The translations under genes and the position numbers were made by a program. The notes beneath the pieces are model-generated. The model made no database searches, was not told where the DNA came from, and saw nothing but the letters and a program-made list of their open reading frames with translations. DNA of 64,000 bases from Paraescarpia echinospica (lineage: Eukaryota; Annelida; Polychaeta; Sabellida; Siboglinidae): positions 85,399,450-85,463,449 of the forward strand of contig CM034531.1 in NCBI GenBank assembly GCA_020002185.1. The letters run 5' to 3'. Below are positions 11,180 to 24,167 of the stretch, piece after piece; the stretch's first letter is position 1; the number at the start of each line of letters is the position of its first letter.

Positions 11180-14054
11180 CCAACTCCCTGCTCTACACCA
11201 ACATTGAAATTAGCTATAATTCTACTACTAGCAGGAGATATAAGTCTGAATCCTAGGCCAGCTGTTAGGCGTAACATTAGGGTATCCACTACAAATGTTC
11301 GATCTGTTCGAGATAAGACAACGTCGCTTTGTGATTTGTGAAAACGCACTTTACACAAATTAGACGATATCATGTCTGCATGTTATATACCTAATTAATG
11401 CAATATGCATAAAACTTCTCAGTTTGAGATAATAATAACTAAATAGTTGCTTGATATGTATATTACTTGATAGTGCTATTGATTTAGTTATGTTTGTTTG
11501 TAAAGTGCAATTTATGGGTCTGAATAAACGAATATTGTATTGCATTGATATACTCATTTCTAAGAAAATAGACATCATTGCTGTCACTGGGACCTGGCTT
11601 AGACCACGTGACACAGCTGCATGCATTGCTGACATTTCTCCTTCTGGTTATACTTTCCATCATCGGCCATTTTCAGTTGAACAAGGTGGTGGTGTTGGCT
11701 TTCTGGTGTCGCAACAGTTCAAAGTTAATCTGAGTACTCTAGTTTTGAGTCCATCTCTGTTGAAGTTTCTTATTCTTCTTTCTCCGCTTAATTGTCGTGC
11801 ATTTATCGACACCCAGCTAATTTCCTTGAAGAATTTTAAGATCTGTTGGAAAATCTGGCAATCATTCATTCAGAATTTTACATTGTTGGTGAATTTAATC
11901 TTCATTTAGCTATACCTTCTGCAACATCAACTGTATTTGATGATATTCTGACATCCTTTGCTATGAAACCACATGTTACCTTTTTGACACATATACATGA
12001 CCATTGGCTTGACTTCTTGATAACCCGTTCAACTTGTAGCAATATCCAGACACCTAGTGTTTCGGTTGGGTTATCGAACCACCATTGTCATTGCTAATGT
12101 TAACGTTTCTATAACTCCAACAGAGTGGAAACGCAATGTGTCTTGTAGAGCCACTTACAGAATTGACATTACAGCTTTATATATATGGCTGATATCCTTA
12201 AATCTGACCTTATCATAGACCCTCAAAAACATCTATCTGACTGATATAAACAGTAATGTCACCTACTCTTGGCATTACTTGAAAAAACGTGCATCTATGA
12301 AACCAAAATTTTTGTCACAAAAGCCACTGGCTCCATGGATGACTTCCGAAATGTTACTGTCTAAAAGGCGCCTTCGTTATTTAGAGTGTGTATGGCGCAA
12401 ATCACACTTACCTCTGGACAGATCGTATTATTCTAAACAATGTGTACCTCTGTAGCAGACAAATGGCTAAAGTTACTACACAAATATGGTCACAAATAAG
12501 TCCAATTGTCCACGTCAGTTATGGAACTGCATCAATAACATTCTACACAGACGGCCTGCTCCATCGCTACCTAATCATGTATCAATCAAGTCTCTATGTG
12601 ACTCGTTCTCTGATCATTTTTAAGGACAGAATCAGTCTTATTCGCTCGGCTTTCCCAGATCATACTTTAAGAACTATAAATGTGGACTCTGCACACGTAA
12701 ATTCTATAGGCATACTTGCATCGTTCGAAACTGCTACAGTTGATGATGTGAGGAAAATAATTATGTCCTTCCCAAATAAGTCTTGTGCTCTCGATCCATT
12801 TCCGACTATACTGCTAAAAGCATATCTCGATACATTACTCATACCTACACCAAATACCATCAATGCATCACTGTGCTCTGGCTTCTTCCCCGATGACTTG
12901 AAATGCGTCCATGTCAGTCCAGTTCTTAAAAAGTAATTCCTGCCTAAACAAGACCAAAACAGTTATATACCTATTTCCAACCTGAGCTTTATTTTTAAAA
13001 TACTAGAAAAAGTTGTAGTTAGCCGTCTAAGGTTTCACATTTGCACAAATGTCATAACTAATATGTTACGATTAGCATATAAACGATTTCGTTCAACAGA
13101 AACGGCTCTTTTAAAAGTACATAATGATATTAACTTAAATACTGATAATGGTAACTGCCTTAACCTTACTTGGTCTATCTGCCGCCTTTGATACCATCGA
13201 TCATAACATTCTAATTAAACGTTTATTAAAGTGGCACGGCATATCTGGCACAGCCCTGAGTTGGTTGCTTCTTACCTAACTGATAGATACCAAACCATCA
13301 TGATTGGGAACTGCTTTTCGGCTGCACTGCCCCCCAGGGTTCTGTTCTTGGGTCTTTGCTTTTCACTCTCTATGCAACGCCACTAAGCTATGTTATTAAC
13401 AATCAAAATCTAAACCATCATCTTTATGCAGATGGTAGTACGCGCTTTACGCTTTACACCTGTTCATTCAAACACCATCTCGACTTCTCTTGGAAGCATT
13501 CAGCTACGCTGAAATTAATGCGCGAAGACTATTCGTACACAAATATCCACCATTGTCTATAGCCAAGTACTCATTCATACAGCTGAGTGAACTGAAGCAA
13601 TATAGAGTAAATGGACATGCCCTATGTTCGACACTGCCGCACAGGATTTGAACCCGCGTTCTCTCAGTCGAGAGTCCGGAGGTCTTACAACTACTCTACT
13701 GCACTCTACATTTCTTTATCTACGCCCAATACTAATTGCTCCTTAGATCAGCTCAGAAATTGTCTTAATGATATTTTCGTTTGGATGAATGAGAGTAGAT
13801 TAATGTTAAATGCTAATAAACAAGTTTCTTATAATTGGTACACAGAGGCAGCGTAACAAAATCAAAAGTTTTTTTGTTACGCCTGCAACTTCAGCACGAA
13901 ATCTTTGAGTAATCTTTGAAGATAATTTAAGCTTTTGACTGTATATTTCTCAAATTTGTTGCTGCTGCTGTTATCGTATTCGTGATTTACGACGTACTCG
14001 ACGTTATTTGCCTCTTTCTGATGCAAAAAATATCGCAACTTCACTTGTTACTAC
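11180..14054 (+). mobile_element. L2-type LINE, 5' and middle part, decayed
   Basis: In order on the plus strand: an N-terminal hydrophobic stretch ending GDISLNPRP (11210-11260), NVRSVRDKTTSLCD (11292-11335), KIDIIAVTGTWL of the endonuclease (about 11560-11597), RT blocks [30 protein letters not shown] and HHLYAD (13000-13430). After a SINE insertion come LYISLSTPN and WMNESRLMLNANK (13700-13830), then RIRDLRRTRRYLPLSDA (to about 14030). Many stops and shifts show it is dead. About 215 bp of foreign sequence also interrupts the endonuclease (11338-11555). The C-terminal remainder of the same protein resumes at 27928. Confidence 0.8.
13433..13707 (-). mobile_element. tRNA-derived SINE, copy 1, inserted in L2 at the YADD box
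   Basis: The reverse complement begins with a tRNA-like head: an A-box-like agtagagtagttgtaag, then a B-box ggttcaaatcc. A body then matches 34201-34440 closely, sharing cagttcactcagctgt, gaatgagtac and tggatatttgtgtacgaata. The tail has gtaaagcg repeats. On either side the L2 reading frame runs YAD | LYISL, so the SINE interrupts the catalytic YADD motif of the host element. Confidence 0.8.
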
Positions 14055-14500
14055 TTTTGATTAGTCCATGTCATCTAGTAACAAAATCCACTGGGTGTGG
14101 ACTTCACACCCGCTTGCCTTTTTCAGAATCCACGATGGGCGACAAAATGGCCGCCGAAATGGTAGAAATGATACAACTTCTGAACGTATTGACTTAGGAA
14201 GGTGATCTTTGGGTCTAGACATAGGTTTTTGGGGCAAGGAATCTATTTCTGATGTTTTTGTCAAGACTGGCCGAGTTCTTATTGCATAACAATTCAATAT
14301 GGCTGCCAAAATGACTGCCGAAATGCAAAAAATGCTTTAAAATGCCATAATTTAGGAGCTAGTTGACATAGAACGACAATATTGGTGTAGGGATATGGGT
14401 TTTTGGGGTCACGGATTCCGATTCTGGTGTATTCATGACGATTTGAGGAATCGTTATGTGGTCAAATGATCATATGTCCTCCAAAATGGATGTCTGAAGG
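14055..14500 (+). repeat. Repeat family B, left inverted copy
   Basis: Positions 14055-14288 are the reverse complement of 27630-27847 at high identity; shared words include ccactgggtgtggacttcac, aaggaatctatttctgatgt and gaacgtattgacttagga. A diverged second unit of the same type follows (14290-14500; tttttggggtcacggattcc). No coding capacity. It starts where the L2 frame stops. Confidence 0.8.
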
Positions 14501-14599
14501 CTAAATATCTGAAGCCAACAACTAATTTTAGTATTTGTTTGTTGATACAAAATAATCAAATTGAAATGGACATATCAAATGAATAAGCTATTTATTGAT

Positions 14600-16198
14600 T
14601 ACAATCCATCATGAACCCTCAACATATTGGCAGTAAACATATAATGTCATCCCCGCAAGCCAGGGCTGTTTGCCATGCAAAACTAGCCCTGGCCGATCCC
14701 CTACGCGAAGTATGGAAGTTAGCTGAGTCAAACTAGTAACTGACTTCGCCAGTCGCGACTGCGTCACCCGTGAGAACAGCGCAAATACCCGCCTCAATTT
14801 GAAGACGGATAAATGACTTCTGGGAATCCCAATATATAATGACCTGTTCGCCCATTAGCACGAGCAGCTCAGCTGTATTGTGTATTCGAATAATTGCTTC
14901 TACTTCCTAAACATTGCATGTAACACGAGCCACGGTTGGTTGAAATTAGTTTTATTATGACCACCTGACCTGCCAACATCCACTGATCTACTGAGCTTAA
15001 ATTCAGAGTTTCGCAAAGCGATCAGCCAGGGGGTACTGCTGGCTAGCAATGACGTAATCAGCAGCAGCGACCCCTGGCGCGCTGGGATGTATAATGTAAG
15101 TAACAGTGAAAACCTACATATCAAGATATTATTATTATTACGAAAATCTACTTCATGATAGAGCACATCAATGACAACAAATATAGTTTATTTTGGTCAA
15201 TACGTACAAGGACCAATAGCAAAATAATACACATCATAAAGTATATATTGAGACATAATATATGTACATCAACGTGAATACATTTATGGTGTAATTTGTT
15301 AACAAATGAAAACAACTAAATAACATAATAGTCTATATTTACATTTTATAGAAAAGAAAATTAGTTGATACGATGTTACTGTACTGACCAGGGAGACTCT
15401 CACTAGTTGCTATCGTAAGAGCCACCCTTAAATATTACAACGTTAGATTTATCAATAATTCATTGATTAATTAATAAAAAAGTTCAATTCAAGGCTAATA
15501 TTCATACTCATCCTTCTTATGGCAAATTAAGAGAAAGAAGAAACAAAGAACAGAAGGAGGGTTTGCACGTACGTACGTGTGTGCGTACGGATATAACATA
15601 AAATAAACATCATATGGCAATTGGTGCAACAATATAATATAGTCTAACAAATTCACATATATGCAATATATGCATGCATATATGTATATCTTGCAGTTAT
15701 TCATATATTCACATATATCTTTGGGAGTTTTGTACACATCGAGTCCACAGCAGGTACCGGGTTTTCTATGAGACAAATGCCAATACAATTGAAAGTGATT
15801 ACTAATACGTCATGATAGCAAACACAATATATCTTACATGTACAAGGTGAATAATGATATCTGACATGTAAGAATACGGGGAAACAAATCAGACAGGTTT
15901 TTTTTTTTTAAAGAAGTACATTTTAAGTGTAGTTTTATTTAGCTTGAATGTACACATGTATAACAGTGCCTAATTCTGCAAGTTGAGCTGTAGTTTGAAA
16001 TTAAAAAGTTTTTTGTATATTCGCTGAAGCCTTTGAGAGAGTGGGTTTGGATTTTGTCCATGATTAAGTTGGGATATCATTATATACACGAGCGATGCCA
16101 TGTCTGATGCTCTTATTTGCAAGGTCACTGTTAGTAGTTTCGGTGTGGATACGTTCCTGACTTCTGGTACTATATGTGTGTACGTCAGAATTAAGTCT
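14600..16198. other. Non-genic spacer with an imperfect hairpin
   Basis: AT-rich, no supported exon. Imperfect inverted repeats lie at 14658-14694 (gccagggct / agccctggc) and at 15026-15078 (ccaggggg...ctgctg / cagcag...cccctgg). A tacg/catatatg-rich stretch spans 15570-15720. Confidence 0.5.
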
Positions 16199-16295
16199 TT
16201 AACAAGATTTAACAAGATTGCCATCCAGAGAATTAACTCTAGATGGCAGGTGGACAAGGAAGCCCTTTGGCTTATCTAGAGTCCAAACCTTTTAT

Positions 16296-19190
16296 CTACA
16301 TATATCCAGCCCTTCTGAGGTATGTGTCGATTTTATTTTTAAACATATTCACACTACTAGCACCCACACAATCATCAGATAATCTGTTCCATTCATTCAC
16401 AGTCCTTTGTGAAAATGAGAACTTTCTCACGTCTAATCTACACTGCTCCTTTACTAATGTAACTTCATGTCCTCTAGTCTTTCTATCTTTCTTAACTGAA
16501 AAAAACATATTTCTATCAATATTTTCATAACCATTCAATATTTTAAACACTTCTATCTGATCTCCTCTCAATCTCCTGGTCTCTAGTGTTGTTAAACCAC
16601 ATTCTTTTAGGCGTTTTTCATAACTAAGATCCCTCAGTTTTGGTATCATTTTAGTCGCTCTCCTCTGTACTCTTTCTAGCATATCTATGTCCTTCTTGCG
16701 GTATGGCCTCCACGCTTGTATACAATATTCTAAATGAGGCCTAACTATTGTTTTGTACAGCGGTATTATTAGTTCTTTTCTTTATATGCTATATTTCGCC
16801 TAATCAATCCAAGGATTTGATTTCCCTTTGAAGCTGCAATTCCACACTGCTCTGAAACCTTCATGTCAGCACTAATTGTCAGCCCTAAGTCTTTTTCTTT
16901 TACAGTAGTACTTAGTACAGTTCCCCCATTGTATATTCTACATATTCGTTCCCATATCCTGTGTGGAGGCATTTACATTTCCCAAAATTGAACAACATTT
17001 GCCACTTTTCAGACCATTTGATCAACCTGTCAAGATCATCTTGTAAATGCTGTCTATCCCCATCACTTTTAATCCTTCTAAACACTTTTGTATCATCTGC
17101 AAATTTCAACACCTTGCTAGCTATATCATCGTCCAAATCGTTTATATATATATTAAGAATAATATAGGTCCCAGTACTGATCCCTGTGGAACCCCACTCA
17201 AAACTGATTTCCAGTTTGAAGCCTCCCCATCAACAACTACCCGTTGTCTTCTGTCAATCAGCCATTTTTCTATCCAGTTAATTATACCATTTCCTACGCC
17301 ATGGGCTTTTAGTTTAAGCAGTAATCTCTGATGTGGCACTTTGTCGAAAGCTTTTTGAAAATCTAAGTAGATGATATCTACTGGTGATCCATCATCTACC
17401 CACTTAGTGATATCTTCCAAAAAACATAACATATTTGTTAAGCATGACCTCGCTTTTAGAAACCCATGTTGAGATGGGTTTATCAAGTTATGTTTAACAA
17501 GAAAATCCATCATGTGATCTTTAATTAGTCTTTCTAATAATTTACAAATCACTGATGTTAAACTAACTGGTCTATAGTTCTGACTTGTTTCTCGAACCTT
17601 TTTTAAATAACGGTATAATGTTTGCTTCTTTCCATTCTAAAGGAACCACTCCCTCTTCTAATGACAAGTTGAAAACTGTTGCAAGCGGTATGCTAATTTG
17701 TTCTACAATTTCCACTAGTAGTTTGGGTGGAATACCATCCACTCCAGGTGATTTATTTTCCTTCATAGCCCTAATTTTCTTAGCTACCATTTCTGGGGTT
17801 ACAATTAACTGTCTTAAATAGTCTGATTCTGCCCCCTTGAACTTAGCCTCTGGTACTGGCAGTGAACTAGTGTCTTCTCTGGTAAACACTGAACTAAAAT
17901 ACTCATTTAGGTCTTCAGCCATTAAGAATCCTTCTGATATTATATTTCCAGCACTATCTTCTAGAGGACCGACCTTATCCTGAACTTTCTGTTTGCTTCG
18001 AACATACGCATAAAAACTCTTGTTGTCATGTTTTATATTACAAGCTAATTTATGTTCATAGCTTCTCTTTGAATTTCTAATTTCAGCTGTAGCTTGGTTT
18101 AGTGCTTCTTTATAAATGTTGTAGTCTTCGTCATTGCCAGTACGTCTATATGACTTCCACATCATTTGTTTATACTTAATTTTTCTAAAGGCTTCTTTCG
18201 ATAAGTATTTCTTTCTGGTCCGTTTCCCTTGTTTTTTGAAGGGAACAAATTTATCTACGATGCACTCTATTTCATTCTTTAAGATATTCCAGCATTCTGT
18301 TGCTGTCTTATTCTTCAGTGTATTATTCCAGTCTATCTTTGCTAAATATTTCCTCATTTCCTTATATCTTCCTTTCTGGAAATTTCTCCTCAACTGCTTT
18401 TTAATATTTCTTTCTGATTTTATTTTGATGGTAAAATGTATCTGGTTGTGATCACTATTCACCAGTGGCTCACATATCCTGACAGTGTCAACTAATTCAT
18501 CCTGTGAGGGCAAAACTATGTCTAACACATTCTCTCCCCTAGTTGGTTCTAGCACATGTTGAGAAAGGAAACTATCTTGTACTAAAACTAAAAACTTGTG
18601 GTCCTCACTACCCATACTCTGTAGAGATTTCCATTTTATATGCCCATGGTTAAAATCCCCCATAATAACACAGTCCCGTTTGCTCACTTCCCTTATAGCG
18701 TTTTGTAATTTTTCATTCTCTTCTATGCTTATGTTTGGACTTCGATAAACTAATCCAACCGTTAACGTTGAGTTTCCTGTAACTATGTTACACCAAACAG
18801 CTTCTTCGCAATCTGCTCTCTGTCTAATTTTATTTCATAAGCCTGGATAGATTCTTTAATATATAAAATAACTCCACCTCCCCTTCTTCCTGTTCTATCT
18901 TTCCTAAACATTACATATCCTGTCAGTCCCAATTCGGCATCTGATATATCGGTGGTTGCCCATGATTCAGTTATACCTATTATGTGAGGGTCAATATCTT
19001 CTACCATAATGTTTAGTTCATTTCTTTTGTTTACTATACTCCTTGCATTTAAACAAACACATTTATACCCAGCTTCAGAACAGTTTTCCAGACTGTTCTT
19101 TGCTGAATTATTTTTGCTGCCTTTATCTATGCCTCCAGTTTCAGGCTTCTCTGCGAGTCCCCCCTGCGAATTTAGTTTAAATAGATGCAA
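16296..19190 (-). pseudogene. CR1 ORF2: AP endonuclease-reverse transcriptase, frameshifted
   Basis: The endonuclease begins near 19060 (CLNARSIVNK, then IIGITESW and RRGGGVILYIK). Its frame shifts by one base near 18785 and continues as MGDFNH (about 18660) through a long open stretch to 17572. A second one-base shift there leads into RT blocks ISLTS-like and PSQHGFLKARSC, YLDFQKAFDKVPH and GVPQGSVLGPILF (17552-17142). A two-base TA expansion at about 17142 moves the frame again before the catalytic FADD at about 17100. The C-terminal domain (16682-16296) contains RRATKMIPKLRDLSY. Every break is a small indel, so it was recently active but is not coding now. Confidence 0.85.
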
Positions 19191-20572
19191 CCTGTCCCAC
19201 TGTCAACAGATCGCAGCAGATTCTCTGAGAATACTGCTGCCCCCTTTCCACTTAGATGGAGGCCATCTCTCATGTACATATCTTCTCTCCCAACAAAGTA
19301 CCCCCATAAATCTATGAATCCCACGCCCTCTTCCTCACACATCTGCTCAACTAGTGCGTTGATCGCCATCCTCTTACAGTTTCTGTATCTTGCCCCCCTT
19401 CCTCCCATTACTGGCAAAATTCCTGAGAGAATAACCTGTTCCACTCTTGTCTTCTTTAGCTTCCTCACTAGATGTCTGTACTTCTGAACTATACCAGTTG
19501 TTCCCTCCTTGTCTGCATTGTTTGTCCCAACGTGTACTAGTATAGACCCTCCCTTGCCATGCCCCAATACCTTCTCTACCCTTTCGGTCACATGCTCTAT
19601 CCTAGCCCCCGGTAGACATACAACAACGTCCTTCCCCTCGCATATAGTCTTGTCTGTTTTTCTCAGAATTGAATCGCCCATAAACACTCTCTTTTCTCCT
19701 TGCCCCCTCAATCACTGCCTCGGAGTAGCTCCTCCGGTTTGCATATGTCTGGTTGTTGTCTTTTCCTCTTGTCGTCTTCTCTCCTGTCACATTCTCTTCC
19801 ATTCCCTTCTTTCCTGTCGTGTTTTCTCTTGTCCCCTTTCCTCCTGTCATCTTCTCTTCTAGCACATTTACTCTCACTTCCTTTCGTCCCTTCTTCTTTC
19901 CTCCCATCACATTTTCTTCTCTCCTCTCCCGTCCCTTTTCCCCGGCTACCTCCTTCACTACGGTCACTTTCTCCCCTGTCACCTTCACGCCTGTCATGTT
20001 TTCTGTTTTTTGCTGAACACTCTGTCTTCTTCCATCAGTCTTCTGTCTCACAGTCTTACCAACTGCCTCTGTGGTATCTACCTCTTCACCACCTGTATCG
20101 CTGTCGTGTCTCTCCTCGTTCTCTACAGTCTGACTACCTGCTGATATATCCCCACTGGCCCGTTTTCTTTTCTCTGCCGAACACTTTTCCTCCGTCCCTC
20201 TGTTTTCTCAATGTCTTGTTCCTTCACACCGGTCACCTTCCTTCCTCTCAGTCTCCTTTCTTCAGTCTCCGTGTCACAGCTCTGCTCCTTCTGTGTTGTA
20301 GAATTCTCAACTCTCTCCGCGTCATCCCTCTCTGCTCCATCTATTTCTATGTTGAGTCTCGCCTCCATCTCCTTCACTATATCCGTCAACTTACACACCT
20401 CCTTCATCAGACATTCCACCCTCAAACACCCCATACACCGAAAGGTGAATCCGTCATCTTTGGTCTCTGCCCATGATTTTGGACAGCCAGACAACGCAAA
20501 ATCCACCCAGCTCTGGCAGTCGTTGCAAACTAGGTGTCGTTTTGCCCTGAGTTGCCGCTTGCAAGGTGCCAT
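19172..20572 (-). pseudogene. CR1 ORF1: zinc-finger plus SGNH esterase protein, two frameshifts
   Basis: The N-terminus (from 20572) has a PHD-like Cys pattern: CNDC, then SGCP, then CMGC about 20 residues on. The middle (20051-19700) is a Lys/Glu/Gly/Thr-rich linker of degenerate repeats. The C-terminal frame (19711-19172, 179 codons) is an SGNH/GDSL hydrolase: GDSIL at residues 12-16 (Ser14 nucleophile), LPGA at 33-36, GTNN at 62-65, RDGLHLS at 148-154 (Asp149, His152). All catalytic blocks are present. Single-base shifts near 20150 and 19690 separate the three frames; repaired length would be about 467 residues. In CR1 elements such ORF1 proteins are thought to bind RNA and lipid or membrane, but the role is not settled. 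Confidence 0.8.
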
Positions 20573-23231
20573 ATCAGAATTTATTTATGTTCAAAGTAGT
20601 TTTATGTAGTCTTTGAAAAGACTTTTCTGTGTACAATTTACACCAGATTGTTTAGGTTATAGTTAGTTATATTTGTTAACACACAGTGACACACCGTGCC
20701 TTACCTAGTTACGATGTCGATGACAATGTATTCAAGTTAGGCTTAGATACAAGGTAGTCTTTATAAAGACTGTTTCCTGTGTACTATTATACACTTTAAA
20801 AGATTGTTATTTCAGGTTTTAATTACTCATCTAACTACACCGATTATCTCAAATAACGCTATTCTATTGTCGTTCACGGTACGCTAACTTCGCCAGTGAC
20901 CTACTTTGTAAACAACGTTCCGATTACATTAACGTCCCCAATTATTGCTCGCAAATCGCCTACTTTTAATCTACCCTAGATTACTCCCTCTAGCTAACTT
21001 TTAACAAAACATATTGCTTAATATATATCTATAATTACGTTATGTATCCTATACGCTCAATAATATCACTTATCTTGATCAAATATCCTTATATTTTCGC
21101 AAGTTTGCTGCACCAAATTCAAATCAATTCACCACCGGAAGTCCCCAAAATGCTTTTTTTCTTATGGTTATATTTTGTAGATACTCAGGAAGGTTTATAT
21201 TTACGTATTTGTGATACAATTTTAATTGTTGTAATTTAACGATGTCTTCAACTTTTAGGAGTTTTAGACTTTTGAACAAAGGGTCAGTATGTACTGTTTG
21301 TAATCATTCGTATTGCTCTCTTTTGTAGTTTTGTTACTTTATTGAGTTGAGATCCCAGTATACATTAATTTATGTTGTATAGTTTAATAATATATATTGA
21401 GGAATGAACCATCTCAACATATTTTTAATTCCAATTGTGAGGGATATTTTGGAAGCTATTTTTATCGATGTGGCTGTTCCACTTAAGATGTTTGTTTATA
21501 GTTAAACCTAGGAAATTGAAATTATCTGTGCACTCGACTGGCGTGTCGTCTATCTTTAAGGATAATCTTGGGATTTTCTTTTGTGGAGAATGGAATAACA
21601 TGAATTTAGATTTGTTAATGTTTAATGAAAGTTTGTTAACTTTTAAACACGCATTTATTTTGTCTAACTCAATATTGATTTCTTTGAATTGTCATGTATG
21701 TTAAAGAATCCCAATGTACGTGTTAATACTAAATCATCTGCATATAGTAGTAGTTTAAAAACTGTGCTAGCGTTTGTAATGTCATTCAAGTAAATCAGAA
21801 ATAAGAGAGGACCTAGAATGGATCCTTGAGGCACTCCAGTGGTAATGGGAAGCATATCAGATTTAGTGCCTTCAAATTCAACATATTGTTTTCTTCCAGT
21901 TAAATAACTACGTAGATGTGTGTTTCCATTTCCATTAATTCCGTAGTATGATCATTTTTAAAATAAGATGTCATGATCTAGTGTATCAAAGGCGTTTGAT
22001 AAGTCTAGAAATATTGTTTGTATTATTCTCCTTCATCCATTTCGCAGATGATTTTGCCAATAAGTTCGAGTGCTGCTAACTCCGTAGACTGTCCCTGTCT
22101 AAAACCATATTGACTTTTATAGAATAGTTTGTGATTTTGAAAGAAGGAATATAGCTGGTTATCGATTAATCTTTCGAACAGTTGCTGAAAGTATTGAAAT
22201 TGGTCGATAATTTGTGAATAATCTTTTGTTTTCCTTTTTTAATATGGGAACAACTTTGGTTGTTTTCAAGATATCAGGAAAGGTTCCTGTTTCTAAAGAC
22301 TGGTTTATTGTGATTTCGAGTGGTTCAAGTATAGGTGTCTTTAATTGTTTCAATACTTTTGTTGATATGCCATCTTCGCCACAACTGGATTTCTGGTGAA
22401 GGCGATCAATGACAGTTTCTATGTCTTGTTGGTTCACTTTTTGAAAGGAAAATTGTACATCATGTTTGAATTGCAGGTAGTCTTGAAATGTTTTGTTATC
22501 TGGGTTACGTATTTGTTTGACAAGTTCCGATCCAATGTTTGTAAAGAATTAATTATTTTTTTTTGCGATAATAAGCTTGTCTGAGACCTGTTGTACTTCC
22601 ACAGTAAAATATTCTGAGATTGATTTTTTTTTTTCCGTTTTATCCGTAGTATATCATTTATAATTTTTTATATTTGTGTCTAGTGAAACAAGAATCGTGA
22701 TAACTTAATTTAGCATAATTAATTGTTTTTTAAGTACAACATTAATATTATGTAGTTCTGTTTTTAGTAGTGTGTAGTCGTGTGAAATAGGTATAAGAGT
22801 GCGTAATTTCTTGTACAATTTATCTCTGTTTTATAGATTTAATAATGCCTTGTGAGGCCCAGTTTGATTTTTTGTGGCGATGTTTGTTGAATTTAACCAT
22901 TTTACTTGGAAAATGTTTTTTTTTATTTTGTCAATGGTAGCACACATAATGTTTGTGTTTGTATTTGGGTTAGTGTTGTGGGATGAGTCTAGTTTTCCAG
23001 CAATATTGTTACTTGTTAATTCGTATAGTAGGTTGTTTTAGGCATTTGGTGTTTCTTTTATCACTTTTATAAATTTTTGAGGTGATTCCTGGAGACTTCT
23101 TTGAATATTTAGGCATGTAAAATAAGGCTGATGATCTGAAAACGTTTTTTTTAATTAAAATGCTTGATGTAGTATTCATAGTAGTATTGGAAAGTTTGCA
23201 GAAAAAGTTATCTATTAATGTACCCGTAGAG

Positions 23232-24008
23232 TTAGAGAATCTTGGGGGTAGAGTAATTTTGGGTAGAAATTATGTGTAGATAGTACATAAAAAATTCACT
23301 AAAGATTTCAATCTCGTTTACTTTTAAGAGATTAATATTGTAATCTCCAGCGATGAAAACATCACAACTGCCACTCTCTAGACGCATTAATAGCGGCGTT
23401 ATTTCATCAATGAATGTTCTGTGATTATCTAGGTTATTCCTTGGTAGTAATCTATATACATTTCCAAGTATAATGTTTTTATGTAAAGACTTAGAATTGA
23501 TTTCAATAAACTGGCCTTCCCAAATAGTTGACTCGTTATTAATATTTGTGGCTGTGTAATTGTATTTATCGTTTAGGTATATAATTAAGCCACCTTTCTT
23601 GCTGCATCGTCTACTTTGAGGAATACACGTATACGACTTTAATTGTATAAGAGAAGTGTCACTATGATCACATAGCCAGCTTTCCTGAATGCAATTTGCG
23701 GTAAATTGAAAATCTAAGTTATTCAAATCGTCAATAAATATTTGGAGTTCGTCGAACTTGGCGTTAATAGTCTCAATATTTGTACTTAAGATTGTGAAAC
23801 TATTTCGCTTAGAGCATAACATGTTAGAAAGGTTATCTAAATCTACATATGGCGAGTGTTGTATTACATCAACGCTTTCATCGTCAAGCATATATTTACC
23901 GTTCAGTCGTAGAATGCTACGCAATGAATTTTGCTGAGTGCCACCATTGGTGATAAGAATACGTTCATCCAGACACATAAGGGGATGACATCTTGAATAG
24001 AGGCACAA
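23232..24008 (-). pseudogene. LINE ORF2 endonuclease part
   Basis: 258 open codons. ILSTNIETINAKFDEL is the first conserved strand of an AP endonuclease, CIQESWL carries the catalytic Glu, KKGGLIIYLND the Gly block, and VFIAGDYNINLL the Asp-Asn block. The frame ends before the RT; downstream pieces lie in other frames. Confidence 0.75.
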
Positions 24009-24167
24009 CAGGAGTTAAGGTATGTAATAACATCAAAAATACAGGTTGACATATAAAGTAATATGGTGTAAAGTAAATTCTTCTTCCCAGCTTAAAGAGT
24101 TCATAACGGCTAGAGGCCGCACAGTTCAGAAAAACTGGTAGAAGAATTGTTTTGTAAAGCGACTACT

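Larger units (their letters stand above)
16199..20990 (-). mobile_element. CR1-type LINE, copy B, nearly full length
   Basis: Complete order on the minus strand: 5' leader (about 20990-20575) with two related segments containing gtgtac and aaagact, ORF1 (20572-19172), ORF2 (19190-16296), and a 3' end of two 10-bp direct repeats (ttaacaagat on the plus strand, 16199-16218). Short terminal repeats and an esterase-type ORF1 are typical of the CR1 group. Only a handful of single-base or dinucleotide indels break the frames, so this is the youngest element in the window. Fragments of the same family lie at 1-358 and 38963-39830. The 5' border is approximate. Confidence 0.85.

Noticed and set aside
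19700..20476. 258-codon plus-strand ORF rich in Ser, Leu and Pro
   Set aside because: It is the antisense shadow of the CR1 ORF1 linker.
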